Below the pieces are notes generated by a model. It did no database searches and was not told the DNA's origin. It saw only the letters and a list, made by a program, of their open reading frames with translations. Shown piece by piece: positions 23,540 to 31,915 of a stretch of DNA of 64,000 bases. The DNA comes from Streptacidiphilus rugosus AM-16. GTDB taxonomy: Bacteria; Actinomycetota; Actinomycetes; Streptomycetales; Streptomycetaceae. Location: positions 1,798,001-1,862,000 of the forward strand of contig NZ_JQMJ01000004.1 of the NCBI RefSeq assembly GCF_000744655.1. The letters run 5' to 3'. A program made the position numbers and the translations under genes. Position 1 is the stretch's first letter, and every line of letters starts with the position of its first letter.

Positions 23540-25171
23540 CTACTCCTCCCAGATCGCGGCCGCCGTGCGGTCCGCCGAGTGTCCCTGCGCCCGGGCCTGG
23601 ACCTGGCGCAGGAAGTCGACGCCGCTCGGCGCGTGCGGCAGCGACCAGTGTTCGGCCAGCAGCGCCGCCACCGCGGGCTCGGCACGCAGCGGCGCGGCCA
23701 GACCCTCTGAGCAGAGCAGCAGTACGTCGCCCGGCTCCGGCACGACGGCACGGAACCTGAACCGGTCCGGCTCGGCCGGCGTCGCCTCGGGGTCGCTGGT
23801 CAGACGGCGGCCCGCGTAGGCGTCGTACCAGGCGTCGTCCCCCAGAAGGAGCAGAGCGCCCGGTCCGGTGCCGAACCCGGCGCGGAGTCGGTTGGTCGGG
23901 TCCAGCGGTGCGATGAGCGCGTGCAGCGCGCCGCCCGCCCCGAGCTCGCGCGTCGCGCGGGCGGTGAGGCGCTGCAGGCCGTAGCGCAGCCGTTCCTGCG
24001 CGCCCTCGCGCAGGTCCGCGAGCAGTCCCGCGCGGCTGCGCCCGACGGCGGCGGCCAGCATGCGGGCGGCCGGCGCGACCTCGACGCCGGCCGGTCCTGC
24101 GGCGATGACGACGACGAGCAGTCCGTCCCCTCCTTCGCCGAAGCGCGCCACGAGCAGCCGGTCGGTGCGTGGCAGGCCGAGCGCACGCGCCTCCTCGCCG
24201 CGTGCGGTGGCGGCACGCAGGGTCATGCTGCCGTGGTGCGCGAGGTCGAGCGCGGTGTCCGGCACCAGCGCGGCGAGTGCGTCCGGATCGGCCTCCGGCA
24301 GCGCGTCGGGATCCGGCAGCCGTGCGCCGACCGGCGGGCGGTTCCGCCCCCAGCGCGCCGAGGCCCCGTCGGGGAGCGTGGGCGTGGGAACGTGCGGCGG
24401 TGGCGCGAGGGGTTCGCCGACCAGGGTCGGCGCCGGTGCGTCCGGGTCGTCGTCGTCCTGGCGGGGCGGGGCCGGCGGCGCGAGCAGTTCGTCCCCGAGC
24501 GCCGGGGGCGGCGCGGCGGGACGGTCGTCATCGCCGGGCCCGGGCGGACGCCCTGCTCGGTCCACGGCGTGCGCATCCCCGGCCTCGGGGTCCGCGGCAC
24601 GATCCAGGCCCATCCCCGCGTCAAGGCCTGTCACCCGGTCCGGACCGGCGGACGCCGGAGCGGCCGGGACGGCGGGCCCGGGCTCCGGCACCGCGGCCGG
24701 GCGGCCCGGCGCACTCGGCTCGGCGACCTTCTCCTCCGACTGTCGGTCGGGGCGGGCGGCCTCCGTGCGGAGCTCCGGGCGGGGGGCGACCACGCGCGGG
24801 TCCGCGGAGACGCGGGGCGGCCGGGAGGGCCGGGGCGGGATGAGCGGAATCGGCGGGATCTGCGGCGGTGCCGGTGTCCGCGGGACCGGCGGGGTGTCCG
24901 GAGGCGGCGGGAGCGTGGGGTCGTCGGGCTGCGCGGGGATGACGGCGGCGTCCGCGGGGGCGGTGTCCTGGACGGCGTCGGGGGCGGGTGCGGGCGGGGG
25001 CACGGTCGCGCCCATCGCGCCCAGTGCGGAGGCGAACCAGTCGTCGATCGTCCCTGCCCGCGCGGCCGACGCGGAGTCGACGCCTCCCGGTCCGTAGACG
25101 GCATCCCACCACGCGTCCTCCGGCTGCCGTGTGCCGGGGCTCGGCACACTCTGGTCGCGTCGGTCGCTCAT
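23540..25171 (-). CDS. PP2C-like protein, probably without phosphatase activity
   Basis: A 543-residue protein. Residues 1-320 are low-complexity Pro/Ala/Asp-rich, with an N-terminal Trp-containing segment (DAWWDAVYGPGG). The C-terminal domain (about 325-540) follows PP2C order: GSMTLRAATARG, DRLLVARFGEGG, a central helix pair, GALLLLGDDAWYDAYAG and PGDVLLLCSEGLA. Two metal-site aspartates of active PP2C are absent: the VADG-type loop reads VIAAGPAG and the TDG near the end reads SEG. This suggests a binding or regulatory pseudophosphatase. Start ATG 25171 is preceded on the minus strand by GGAGGCGGC. Partners are unknown. Confidence 0.78.
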   Translation of the reverse strand: MSDRRDQSVPSPGTRQPEDAWWDAVYGPGGVDSASAARAGTIDDWFASALGAMGATVPPPAPAPDAVQDTAPADAAVIPAQPDDPTLPPPPDTPPVPRTPAPPQIPPIPLIPPRPSRPPRVSADPRVVAPRPELRTEAARPDRQSEEKVAEPSAPGRPAAVPEPGPAVPAAPASAGPDRVTGLDAGMGLDRAADPEAGDAHAVDRAGRPPGPGDDDRPAAPPPALGDELLAPPAPPRQDDDDPDAPAPTLVGEPLAPPPHVPTPTLPDGASARWGRNRPPVGARLPDPDALPEADPDALAALVPDTALDLAHHGSMTLRAATARGEEARALGLPRTDRLLVARFGEGGDGLLVVVIAAGPAGVEVAPAARMLAAAVGRSRAGLLADLREGAQERLRYGLQRLTARATRELGAGGALHALIAPLDPTNRLRAGFGTGPGALLLLGDDAWYDAYAGRRLTSDPEATPAEPDRFRFRAVVPEPGDVLLLCSEGLAAPLRAEPAVAALLAEHWSLPHAPSGVDFLRQVQARAQGHSADRTAAAIWEE

Positions 25172-25421
25172 GATGCTGCCGCCTCCGTCCGGTGCCTCCG
25201 GGATGGACGCCATTGTCCACGGGCGGGGCCGGTTCCCGGCGCGGAACCGGCGAATGAGAACACGACCGGGCCAACCGAACGAAGGTATCCGGACAATCCC
25301 GCCGAGGGATCGGGCTGCCGTTCGACTACCCCCGACCGCCGCAAGCAGGCATGATGATCACGTCGTTGCCCGGACCGTCAGGAACCGGCCGGATCGCAGC
25401 AGGGAGGAGGGTGTCCGGAGC

Positions 25422-26414
25422 ATGCTGGAGTTCGTCGGACTGAACGAGCGCGCCGAGCTCGTCTACCGGAACCTGCTCTCACTCGGCGCCGCCACCCCCG
25501 CCGACCTCGGCGAGCGGCTCTCGCTCCCGACCCCGCTGATCCGTCACGCGCTGGCCGACCTGGAGGCCGCCGGTCTGGCCGCCGCCTCGGCGTCGGTCGC
25601 GGACCACTACGTCGCCGCCCCGCCCGGTGTCGCGCTCGCCCCGGCGCTGTCCCAGCGCCGTCACGAGCTGCACGAGGCGGAGCGCATGGTCGAACTGCTC
25701 GCCGAGGAGTACCGCCGCAACGGCGCCGCCGCGTCCGGCGTCGCGGATCTGGTCGAGGTCGTCACCGGCATCTCGGCGGTGCGGCACCGATTCGAGCAGA
25801 TCCAGCTCGGGACCGAGGAGGAGCTGCTCGCGCTGGTGACCGACGCGCCCGTCGCCGTCCGGCCCGAGGAGAACGCCGCGGAGGACATCGTCGTCGCGCG
25901 CGGCGTCATCCACCGCACGGTGCTCTCGCGGGCCAGCCTGGCGGAGAGCCAGGTGATGGCCCAGATGGCGCTCGCACTCGGACGCGGTCAGCAGGTCAGG
26001 GTCGCGGACTCGGTGCCCACCAAGCTGATCATCGCCGACCGCAGGATGGCGATGCTGCCGCTGCGCCGACTGGAGTCGCCGGGAGAGCCCGCTGCGCTGC
26101 TGGTGCGTGCGCCCGGCCTGCTGGAGGCCCTGATCGGGCTGTTCGAGCAGAGCTGGCGGCTGGCCTTCCCGGTCCGCTTCTCCTCGGACGCGGGCCTGCC
26201 GGTCGAGGACGTCGCCGACCAGCCGGACCACGTCGACCTGCAGATCGTCTCCTTGCTGCTGGCCGGCCTGACCGACGCCAGTGTGGCCAAGCAGCTGGAC
26301 CTCGGGTTGCGCACGGTGCAGCGACGGGTGCAGCGGCTGATGATGCTGACCGGCGTCACGACCAGGATGCAGCTGGGCTGGCACGCCTACGAGAAGGGCT
26401 GGGTCGCCCGTTAG
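25422..26414 (+). CDS. TrmB/LuxR-like HTH regulator
   Basis: A 330-residue regulator with two DNA-binding regions. The N-terminal TrmB-like winged helix spans about 1-65 (MLEFVGLNERAELVYRNLL, ATPADLGERLSLPTPLIRHAL). The C-terminal HTH (about 265-330) includes IVSLLLAGLTDASVAKQLDL and RTVQRRVQRLMMLTGVTTR, like the LuxR-type HTH common in Streptomyces. The middle has a PLD-like sensor region (SAVRHRFEQIQLGTEEELLAL, HRTVLSRA). GGGAGGAG and a nearer GGAG precede ATG 25422. The MarR gene begins 10 bp after its stop, so the two are probably one transcript. Target genes are not evident. Confidence 0.82.
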   Translation: MLEFVGLNERAELVYRNLLSLGAATPADLGERLSLPTPLIRHALADLEAAGLAAASASVADHYVAAPPGVALAPALSQRRHELHEAERMVELLAEEYRRNGAAASGVADLVEVVTGISAVRHRFEQIQLGTEEELLALVTDAPVAVRPEENAAEDIVVARGVIHRTVLSRASLAESQVMAQMALALGRGQQVRVADSVPTKLIIADRRMAMLPLRRLESPGEPAALLVRAPGLLEALIGLFEQSWRLAFPVRFSSDAGLPVEDVADQPDHVDLQIVSLLLAGLTDASVAKQLDLGLRTVQRRVQRLMMLTGVTTRMQLGWHAYEKGWVAR

Positions 26415-26424
26415 GCTTCTCGCC

Positions 26425-26922
26425 ATGCCAGAACCTGTCGATCATGCCGCTGCCGCCGGCGACCACCTCGTCTCCGTGGACCCGGTGCAGGTGCAGCGAC
26501 TCACCGACGCCGTCACCCGGCTGCGCCGCGCCCTGCGCAGCAGCATCCGCACCGACTATCCGTGGGAGTCGCTGCCGATGGCGCAGGTCGAACTGCTCCA
26601 GACGCTGGCCTCCGGCCCTTTGCGGGTGGGCGAGTTGGCGGCGCGTCAGCGGCTCGCGCCGAACACCGTCAGCGGCCTGGTGAGCCGGATGCTGGACGCC
26701 GGCTTCGTCGACCGGCAGGCCGACCCCGGCGACCGCAGGACCGCGCGCATCGCGCTGACCGAAGCGGGCCACCGTCAACTGGCGGACTGGCAGCGGGCGC
26801 ACGAACGGCGCATCGCCTCCGCCCTCGACGCGCTCACGCCGGAGGACAGCGCGGCGGTCCTGGGCGCGCTCGGCGCGCTGGAACGCCTGGCGACGGCGCT
26901 CGGCGAGGACGAGTCCCGCTGA
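26425..26922 (+). CDS. MarR family transcriptional regulator
   Basis: A 165-residue winged-helix regulator. The DNA-binding region at about residues 50-110 has VELLQTLASGPLRVGELAAR, LAPNTVSGLVSRMLDAGFVDRQ and the wing DPGDRRTARIALTEAG, which is the MarR DxRxxxxxLT signature. Dimerisation helices flank it. The ATG is 10 bp after the HTH regulator stop without an obvious ribosome-binding site, so translation is probably coupled. It converges on the alkyltransferase gene at 26977. MarR proteins usually respond to small phenolic or oxidant ligands; none can be assigned here. Confidence 0.92.
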   Translation: MPEPVDHAAAAGDHLVSVDPVQVQRLTDAVTRLRRALRSSIRTDYPWESLPMAQVELLQTLASGPLRVGELAARQRLAPNTVSGLVSRMLDAGFVDRQADPGDRRTARIALTEAGHRQLADWQRAHERRIASALDALTPEDSAAVLGALGALERLATALGEDESR

Positions 26923-26976
26923 TCCCCCGCCCCCGAGGCGCGTGCCGCTCCCCCGTCCGGCCGGGTCGCCAGGGGC

Positions 26977-27453
26977 TCAGCCTTCGAGGTCCAGCAGGAT
27001 CTGCTTGGCCTCAAGACCCGCGGCGAAACCGGTGAGTGAGCCGTTGCTGCCGACGACCCGATGACAGGGGCGGATGATCAGCAGCGGATTGGCCCCGACG
27101 GCCCCCGCCACCGCCCGCACCGAGGTCGGCGGCAGGCCGGCCGCCTGGGTGAGCTCCTTGTAGGTGACGGTCGCGCCGAACGGGATGTCGTCCAGCGCGC
27201 GCCACACCCGCTGCCGGAACTCGCTGCCGGGCGGGGCCAGCGCCAGGTCGAACTCCTTGCGCTCGCCGGCGAAGTACTCGCGCAGCTGCGCGACCGCCGC
27301 GGCCAGTCCGTCCGGATCGGGGGTCCAGTCGGGATCGGGCGCGACCGCCGCGCCCTTCTGGACGGGCCCGTACAGGGAGGTCACCCGTCCCTCCTCGTCG
27401 GCGGTGAGCTGGAGCAGGCCCAGCGGGGAGTCCATCGTCGTGTAACGGGTCAT
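26977..27453 (-). CDS. ogt: Methylated-DNA-protein cysteine methyltransferase
   Basis: A 158-residue suicide O6-alkylguanine repair protein. The active-site motif reads IRPCHRVVGSNGSLTGFAAG, with acceptor Cys130; most relatives have IPCHR, so the Arg before Pro is a small variation. EFRQRVWRALDDIPFGATVTY is the conserved helix before the HTH (GLPPTSVRAVAGAVGANP). The ATG overlaps the stop of the Ada-AlkA gene by 1 nt (ATGA), so both enzymes are made from one message and handle different alkylation damage: O6-alkylguanine here, N3/N7-alkylpurines upstream. Confidence 0.95.
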   Translation of the reverse strand: MTRYTTMDSPLGLLQLTADEEGRVTSLYGPVQKGAAVAPDPDWTPDPDGLAAAVAQLREYFAGERKEFDLALAPPGSEFRQRVWRALDDIPFGATVTYKELTQAAGLPPTSVRAVAGAVGANPLLIIRPCHRVVGSNGSLTGFAAGLEAKQILLDLEG

Positions 27454-28961
27454 CACACACCTGCCTTCGTCGTCGTCATCTGCTTCGCCTGCCGCTTCTC
27501 CGCCTCGAACGCACCTGCCGCAGACCAGAGTTGGTGGACCGCGTACGAGCGCCACGGGCGCCAGGCGTCGCTGTCGGCGTTCTCCGCCGCACCGGCCGCG
27601 CGCAGGCCGTGGCGGACCCCGATGTCGCTCGGGAGGTAGGCGTCGGGGTCGGCGAGGGCCCGCATCCGGATGTAGCCGACCGTCCACGGACCGATGCCCG
27701 GCAGCGCGAGCAGTTGCGCACCCGCCGCATCGCGGTCGACGCCCGGATCCAGTCGCACGCTGCCGTCCGCCAGCGCCGCGCAGAGGCCGCGGACCGCCCG
27801 CCGCCTCGACGCGGGCATGGCCAGGTCGGCGTCGTCCGCGTCGGCCAGCGCGGCCGCGCTCGGGAACAGGTGCGTGAGGCCGCCGCTCGGCGCGGCGAGC
27901 GGCGTGCCGTAGCGGGCGGCCAGCCGGCCCGCGAGGGTGCGCGCGGCGGCGACCGTCACCTGCTGGCCGAGCACCGCGCGGACCGCGAGTTCGTGCGGGT
28001 CGACGTGACCGGGCGAGCGCAGGCCCGGCCGTGCGGCCACGAGCGGGCCGAGGGCCGGATCCGCTCCCAGCACCTCGGCGACGGCCTCGGGGTCGGCGTC
28101 CAGGTCGAAGAGCGCGCGCAGCCGCTGGACGCCCGTGGTCAGGTCGCGCAGCTCGCCGAGGCGCAGCCGGGCGTCCAACCAACCCTGCGGGGCGGTGGGT
28201 TCGTCGACCTCCGCGACGGCGGGGCCGTGGGGCAGCGCGAGGGTCCGGCGGTAGGTGCGGGTGCCCGTCCGCGGGTCGACCGTGGTCTCCTCGACACCGG
28301 GGACCGCGCGGACCGCGAGGAAGTCGAAGATCGCTGCCGTGTCGAAGGGCTGACGGTGGGCCAGCCGGAGCGGGATGCTGCCCTCCACGACGGGTCGGCG
28401 GCCGGTGCGCACCCGCAGCTCCATCGGGGTCATCGCGTAGACCTCGCGGATCGTGTCGTTGAACTGGCGGATGCTGGAGAATCCCGCGGCGAAGGCGACC
28501 TCCGTGACGCTGAGATCCGTCGTCTGCAGCAGCAGGCGCGCGGTCTGGGCGCGCTGCGAACGGGCGATCGCCAGCGGACCGGCGCCGAGCTCGGCGTGCA
28601 GCTCGCGGCTGAGGTGGCGTTCGCTGTAGCCCAGTCTGGCGGCCAGACCGGCGACGCCCTCGCGGTCGACGACTCCGTCGCCGATCAGCCGCATGGCGCG
28701 GCCCACCAGGTCGGCCCTGATGTTCCACTCGGGCGAGCCGGGGGCGACGTCCGGACGGCAGCGGCGGCAGGCCCGGAATCCGGCGCCCTGGGCGGCGGCC
28801 GCGGTGGGGTAGAAGGTGATGTTCTCGCGTTTCGGTGTACGGGCCGGGCAGCTGGGTCGGCAGTAGATGCCGGTCGTCCGCACGGCGGTGTAGAACACGC
28901 CGTCGTGGCGAGCGTCCTTGCTGCTCACGGCCCGGTAGCAGGCGTCCTCTTGCATCATCAC
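27453..28961 (-). CDS. Ada-AlkA fusion: alkylation sensor and 3-methyladenine glycosylase
   Basis: A 502-residue bifunctional protein. The N-terminal Ada zinc domain has Cys34/Cys38 (YCRPSCPAR) and Cys65/Cys68 (ACRRC), where the first cysteine accepts methyl groups from phosphotriesters. An AraC-type HTH region follows (about 80-185, RLGYSERHLSRELHAELG, VTEVAFAAGFSSIRQFNDTI). The C-terminal AlkA part (about 195-490) has the HhH-GPD motif LPGIGPWTVGYIRMRAL and the catalytic Asp in LPSDIGVRHG. Methylation of the Ada part should activate transcription of its own operon, which also encodes the alkyltransferase. The start has three Met codons; the first is used here. Confidence 0.94.
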   Translation of the reverse strand: MMMQEDACYRAVSSKDARHDGVFYTAVRTTGIYCRPSCPARTPKRENITFYPTAAAAQGAGFRACRRCRPDVAPGSPEWNIRADLVGRAMRLIGDGVVDREGVAGLAARLGYSERHLSRELHAELGAGPLAIARSQRAQTARLLLQTTDLSVTEVAFAAGFSSIRQFNDTIREVYAMTPMELRVRTGRRPVVEGSIPLRLAHRQPFDTAAIFDFLAVRAVPGVEETTVDPRTGTRTYRRTLALPHGPAVAEVDEPTAPQGWLDARLRLGELRDLTTGVQRLRALFDLDADPEAVAEVLGADPALGPLVAARPGLRSPGHVDPHELAVRAVLGQQVTVAAARTLAGRLAARYGTPLAAPSGGLTHLFPSAAALADADDADLAMPASRRRAVRGLCAALADGSVRLDPGVDRDAAGAQLLALPGIGPWTVGYIRMRALADPDAYLPSDIGVRHGLRAAGAAENADSDAWRPWRSYAVHQLWSAAGAFEAEKRQAKQMTTTKAGV

Positions 28962-29180
28962 GCCTTCCAGTGTGCGGCATCCCGCGACCGGTCACTGGCG
29001 GGAATCGGACACGGCAGTACCCGGCCAGAGGATGGCGGGATCTTCACGACAGCGGGCGTTCTCGCCACTCGTTGCGGGTGCGCGCCGGTCGCAAGAATGA
29101 GGTCATCGCCCCGGAGCACGGGCCGCGACACCGGGCCCGACCGGGCCCCACCAGGACCTCGACCGAAAGACGTGACGACG

Positions 29181-29648
29181 ATGACCAGCGCCAGCGCCGT
29201 TCTCAGCGTTCCCGCCGCCGACCCGGCCACCGCCGCCGCCCACTACGCCGCCCGCCTCTCCTTCGAGGCCGACGTCTCCGACGTCCACTCCGACCTCGCC
29301 TCCGGCGTCACCGGCGTCGTGGTCGTCGACTCCCGCAGCGACGCCGCCTGGGCCCAGGGCCACATCCCCGGCGCGATCCACATTCCCACCGCCCGCATCG
29401 CCGAGCTGGCCCCCACCCTGATCGACCCCGCCACCACCGTGGTCACCTACTGCTGGGGCCCCGGCTGCAACGGCGCCACCCGCGCCGCGCTCGCCTTCGC
29501 CCGGCTCGGCTACCCGGTCAAGGAGATGATCGGCGGCTTCGAGTACTGGGTCCGCGAGGGCTTCGCCTTCGAGTCGTCCCGCGGTGAGGAGCAGCGCCCG
29601 ATCGACGACCTCACCGCGCCGCGCTCCGGCATCGCCTGCGCCTGCTGA
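29181..29648 (+). CDS. Rhodanese-like domain protein
   Basis: A 155-residue single-domain rhodanese. The fold motifs VVVVDSRSDAAWAQGHIPGA and VVTYCWGPGCNGATRAALAF are clear; the loop cysteine in YCWGPGCNG is the probable persulfide carrier. The C-terminus ends in CAC, giving extra thiols. Possible roles include sulfur transfer or a thiol-redox switch. GTG 29172 is an alternative start three codons upstream; I prefer ATG 29181 because GAAAG lies 11 bp before it. It is monocistronic, divergent from Ada-AlkA, and ends in a strong hairpin shared with the convergent VOC gene. Confidence 0.9.
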   Translation: MTSASAVLSVPAADPATAAAHYAARLSFEADVSDVHSDLASGVTGVVVVDSRSDAAWAQGHIPGAIHIPTARIAELAPTLIDPATTVVTYCWGPGCNGATRAALAFARLGYPVKEMIGGFEYWVREGFAFESSRGEEQRPIDDLTAPRSGIACAC

Positions 29649-29666
29649 GGCGAACGTCCGCAGATG

Positions 29667-29720
29667 GGCGAACCGGCCGCGGGTACAGGGCGGCAGCCCC
29701 GCACCCGCGGCCGGTTCGCC
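29667..29720. terminator. Bidirectional terminator, rhodanese and VOC genes
   Basis: A perfect 18 bp stem (29667-29684 with 29703-29720, arms beginning GGCGAACCGGCCGCGGGT) with an 18 nt loop sits between the convergent genes. It is one of the strongest hairpins in the window. Confidence 0.85.
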
Positions 29721-29726
29721 GTCGCG

Positions 29727-30488
29727 TCACGCGTCGGGCGGGGTGGCGAGCTTGAACTCGTAGCCGATCGGGTCGATCAGCCCGGCCATCCGCCCGAAGG
29801 GCGTGTCCGCGGCCGGCTCCGTCACCCGCGCGCCGGTCGAGAGGGCCGCGGCCACGGTGGCGTCGACGTCGCGCACCTGGAAGTAGGGCCGCCAGTGCGG
29901 GATGTCCACCTGCTCCACCTCCAGGATTCCGGCACGCGGCTGCCCGCCCACCTTCAGCGTCCAGTACCGCATGCCGGGCGCGTCCATCTGCTCGACCTCC
30001 GCGCCCAGCAGCGCGCCGTAGAAGTCCGCCGAGGTCTTCCCCTCGGTCGTGACCAGTTCGAGCCAGTACAGGGACCCGGGAACTCCGTGAACCTCGAAGC
30101 CGGGGAACGGACCGGCCTGCCACAGTCCGAACGCCGCACCGGCCGGGTCGGCGCCGTGGCCGAAGCGCCCGACCCCGGGAGCGTCCATCCCCGCGACGAC
30201 GACCTGTCCGCCCAACGACCCGATCCGCGAGACTGTCGCGTCGACGTCGTCCACGGCGAAGTATCCGGTCCACGGCATCACCGGCGCGTCCGGCGGCATC
30301 AGCCCCACCCCTGCCACGGCCTTCCCGCCGACCTGCTGCACGGCGTACCTGTTCTGATCCTCCGGCAGCGGATCACCGGACCAGCCCAGCAGCGGCTGGT
30401 AGAACCGCAGCAAGTCGTCCTGCCTGCTCAGGAGTGTGTCCAACCAGCACACCGCACCCTGAGGGTGCGGCAGCGACGTCTCGGGCAT
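29727..30488 (-). CDS. Two-domain VOC (glyoxalase/dioxygenase superfamily) protein
   Basis: A 253-residue protein with two vicinal-oxygen-chelate modules, about 10-118 and 125-250. Module ends are marked by VCWLDTLLSRQDDLLRFYQPLL, DPAGAAFGLWQAGPF, LYWLELVTTEGKTSADFYGA and DPIGYEFKLATPP. Metal-ligand His/Glu positions are poorly kept, so it may bind rather than transform its ligand, as in antibiotic-binding or CFP32-like proteins. GGAGGTAGGGACC before ATG 30488 is a strong ribosome-binding site. The substrate is unknown. Confidence 0.9.
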   Translation of the reverse strand: MPETSLPHPQGAVCWLDTLLSRQDDLLRFYQPLLGWSGDPLPEDQNRYAVQQVGGKAVAGVGLMPPDAPVMPWTGYFAVDDVDATVSRIGSLGGQVVVAGMDAPGVGRFGHGADPAGAAFGLWQAGPFPGFEVHGVPGSLYWLELVTTEGKTSADFYGALLGAEVEQMDAPGMRYWTLKVGGQPRAGILEVEQVDIPHWRPYFQVRDVDATVAAALSTGARVTEPAADTPFGRMAGLIDPIGYEFKLATPPDA

Positions 30489-30593
30489 GGTCCCTACCTC
30501 CGGTTTCCCGACCGTTCGTCACCTACGGTGAGCAGACTGCCACGCACGCGGACCCCATGCCAGCAGGACGAGGGTGCGGCGCGGGCCGCGGGC

Positions 30594-31034
30594 TCAGCCC
30601 TGCCGGTAGTAGGCCTCGATCGGGACGCGGGCCTCGTCGAAGAGAGCCGGTCCCTCCTGCGGGACGACGGGCCAGGCGGAGGAGGGGTTGAGGGCGACGA
30701 GCTGGTCGGTCGCCAGGGCGTAGACGACGCGGCCGAGGCCGGAGCGGACGATGGCGCCGGTGCACATGCCGCAGGGCTGGCAGCTCGTGTACATGGTGGT
30801 GCCGGCGGCCGCGGCGGGGTCGAGTTCGCGGGCGGCCCAGCGGGCGAGCTTCAGTTCCGGGTGGGCGGTGATGTCGTCGTCGCGGCGGACGGTGTTGTGC
30901 GCCTCGACGAGGATCCGGCCGTCCGCGTCGGCGAGCAGGGAGCCGTAGGGGGCGTCGCCCAGGGTGACCGCGTGGGCGGCGATGGCGACGGCGCGGCGCA
31001 GCAGGGTCTCGTCAGCGGTGGTGATCACGGTCAT
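30594..31034 (-). CDS. Nucleoside/nucleobase deaminase (CDA fold)
   Basis: A 146-residue zinc deaminase. The catalytic HPE (His58, Glu60) and PCGMC (Cys88, Cys91) motifs are intact, and LGDAPYGSLLADADGRIL is the family N-terminal segment. Relatives act on guanine, cytosine or adenosine-type bases; the TSCQPCGMC context is typical of guanine-deaminase-like and tRNA-adenosine-deaminase-like enzymes, so the substrate is uncertain. I start at ATG 31034; upstream in-frame codons translate to an Arg/Pro-rich extension outside the domain. The gene is monocistronic. Confidence 0.9.
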   Translation of the reverse strand: MTVITTADETLLRRAVAIAAHAVTLGDAPYGSLLADADGRILVEAHNTVRRDDDITAHPELKLARWAARELDPAAAAGTTMYTSCQPCGMCTGAIVRSGLGRVVYALATDQLVALNPSSAWPVVPQEGPALFDEARVPIEAYYRQG

Positions 31035-31085
31035 GGCCTCAAGTGTGCGGCACGGGTGCTGACTGTGCGCCAGGGACCACACGGA

Positions 31086-31140
31086 GACGCTCGTGGGCCG
31101 GGCCGGGCCGGCTCGTCTCGGCGGCCCGGCCACGAGCGTC
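31086..31140. terminator. Terminator after the DUF4230 gene
   Basis: Arms 31086-31104 and 31123-31140 pair over 18 bp with a single bulged G. The hairpin begins 10 bp after the minus-strand stop at 31151. Confidence 0.78.
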
Positions 31141-31150
31141 GTCCCCGAGG

Positions 31151-31798
31151 TCAGTGGTAGGCGACCGAGACCGTGGCGAAGCCCAGCGAACGCAGCAGGC
31201 CCTGGAGCATCAGGGTGGTGTTCTGCTGGGCCCTGGTGGTGAGTCCGCTGGCCGAGGCAGCCGACTGGATCCGGTTGACCGCGACCACGTTCAGCATGCG
31301 CTGGTCGTTCGGGTTGCCGGTGAAGAACTGGCCGATGCGGTCGAGCAGGCCGCGCTCCTGGGCGACGATGTAGGAGTGGTTCGCGTCCAGTGCGGCCGAG
31401 GCCAGTTGGGCGTGCGGGAGGGTGATGGTGGCCGTGCGGCGGTCCGGGGAGACCGTGACGGCGGCCTTGGAGAGGTCGACGTAGGAGTCGACCGTTCCCG
31501 CCGCGACGTAGAGGGTGCGGCTGCCGAGGACCGCGGAGGGCATGAAGGTCGCCTCCTTGTCGATGTCGACGACCACTTGGAAGTTGCCCGCAGCCGCGTC
31601 GTAGCGGCTCATGTCCTGGACGGACTGGAGCACCGCGGGGCCGCTGCGATCGGTCGTCTTCTCGCCGAAGGGATTGGGCAGTCCGGGAAGCCAGTTGAAG
31701 TGCCCGGCGGCGACGAAGAGCGCGGTGATCAGCGCGAAGGTGATCGGGACGCTCACGTACCAGGGCACTCTGCGGCGGCCGTTCGCGTTCGCGTTCAC
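31151..31798 (-). CDS. DUF4230 membrane-anchored protein
   Basis: A 215-residue protein with a single N-terminal membrane anchor (about 12-32, VPWYVSVPITFALITALFVA) and an extracytoplasmic DUF4230 domain (about 55-215). Family-like features are VLQSVQDMSRYDAAAGNFQVV, DKEATFMPSAVLGSRTLYVAAG and TITLPHAQLASAALD. DUF4230 has no established function. GTG 31798 is preceded by GGAGGAGACA on the minus strand. A terminator follows. It is separated from rsgA by 117 bp and may have its own promoter. Confidence 0.85.
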   Translation of the reverse strand: MNANANGRRRVPWYVSVPITFALITALFVAAGHFNWLPGLPNPFGEKTTDRSGPAVLQSVQDMSRYDAAAGNFQVVVDIDKEATFMPSAVLGSRTLYVAAGTVDSYVDLSKAAVTVSPDRRTATITLPHAQLASAALDANHSYIVAQERGLLDRIGQFFTGNPNDQRMLNVVAVNRIQSAASASGLTTRAQQNTTLMLQGLLRSLGFATVSVAYH

Positions 31799-31915
31799 TG
31801 TCTCCTCCTGTGGAGTCCGGGGTCGCGGGACCGCGCCCCCGGACTGCTTCTACCCCCGCCGGACCGGCTCAGCAGGAGCGGAGTCGACAGAACGGCAACA
31901 ACCGCAACAGCCTTG

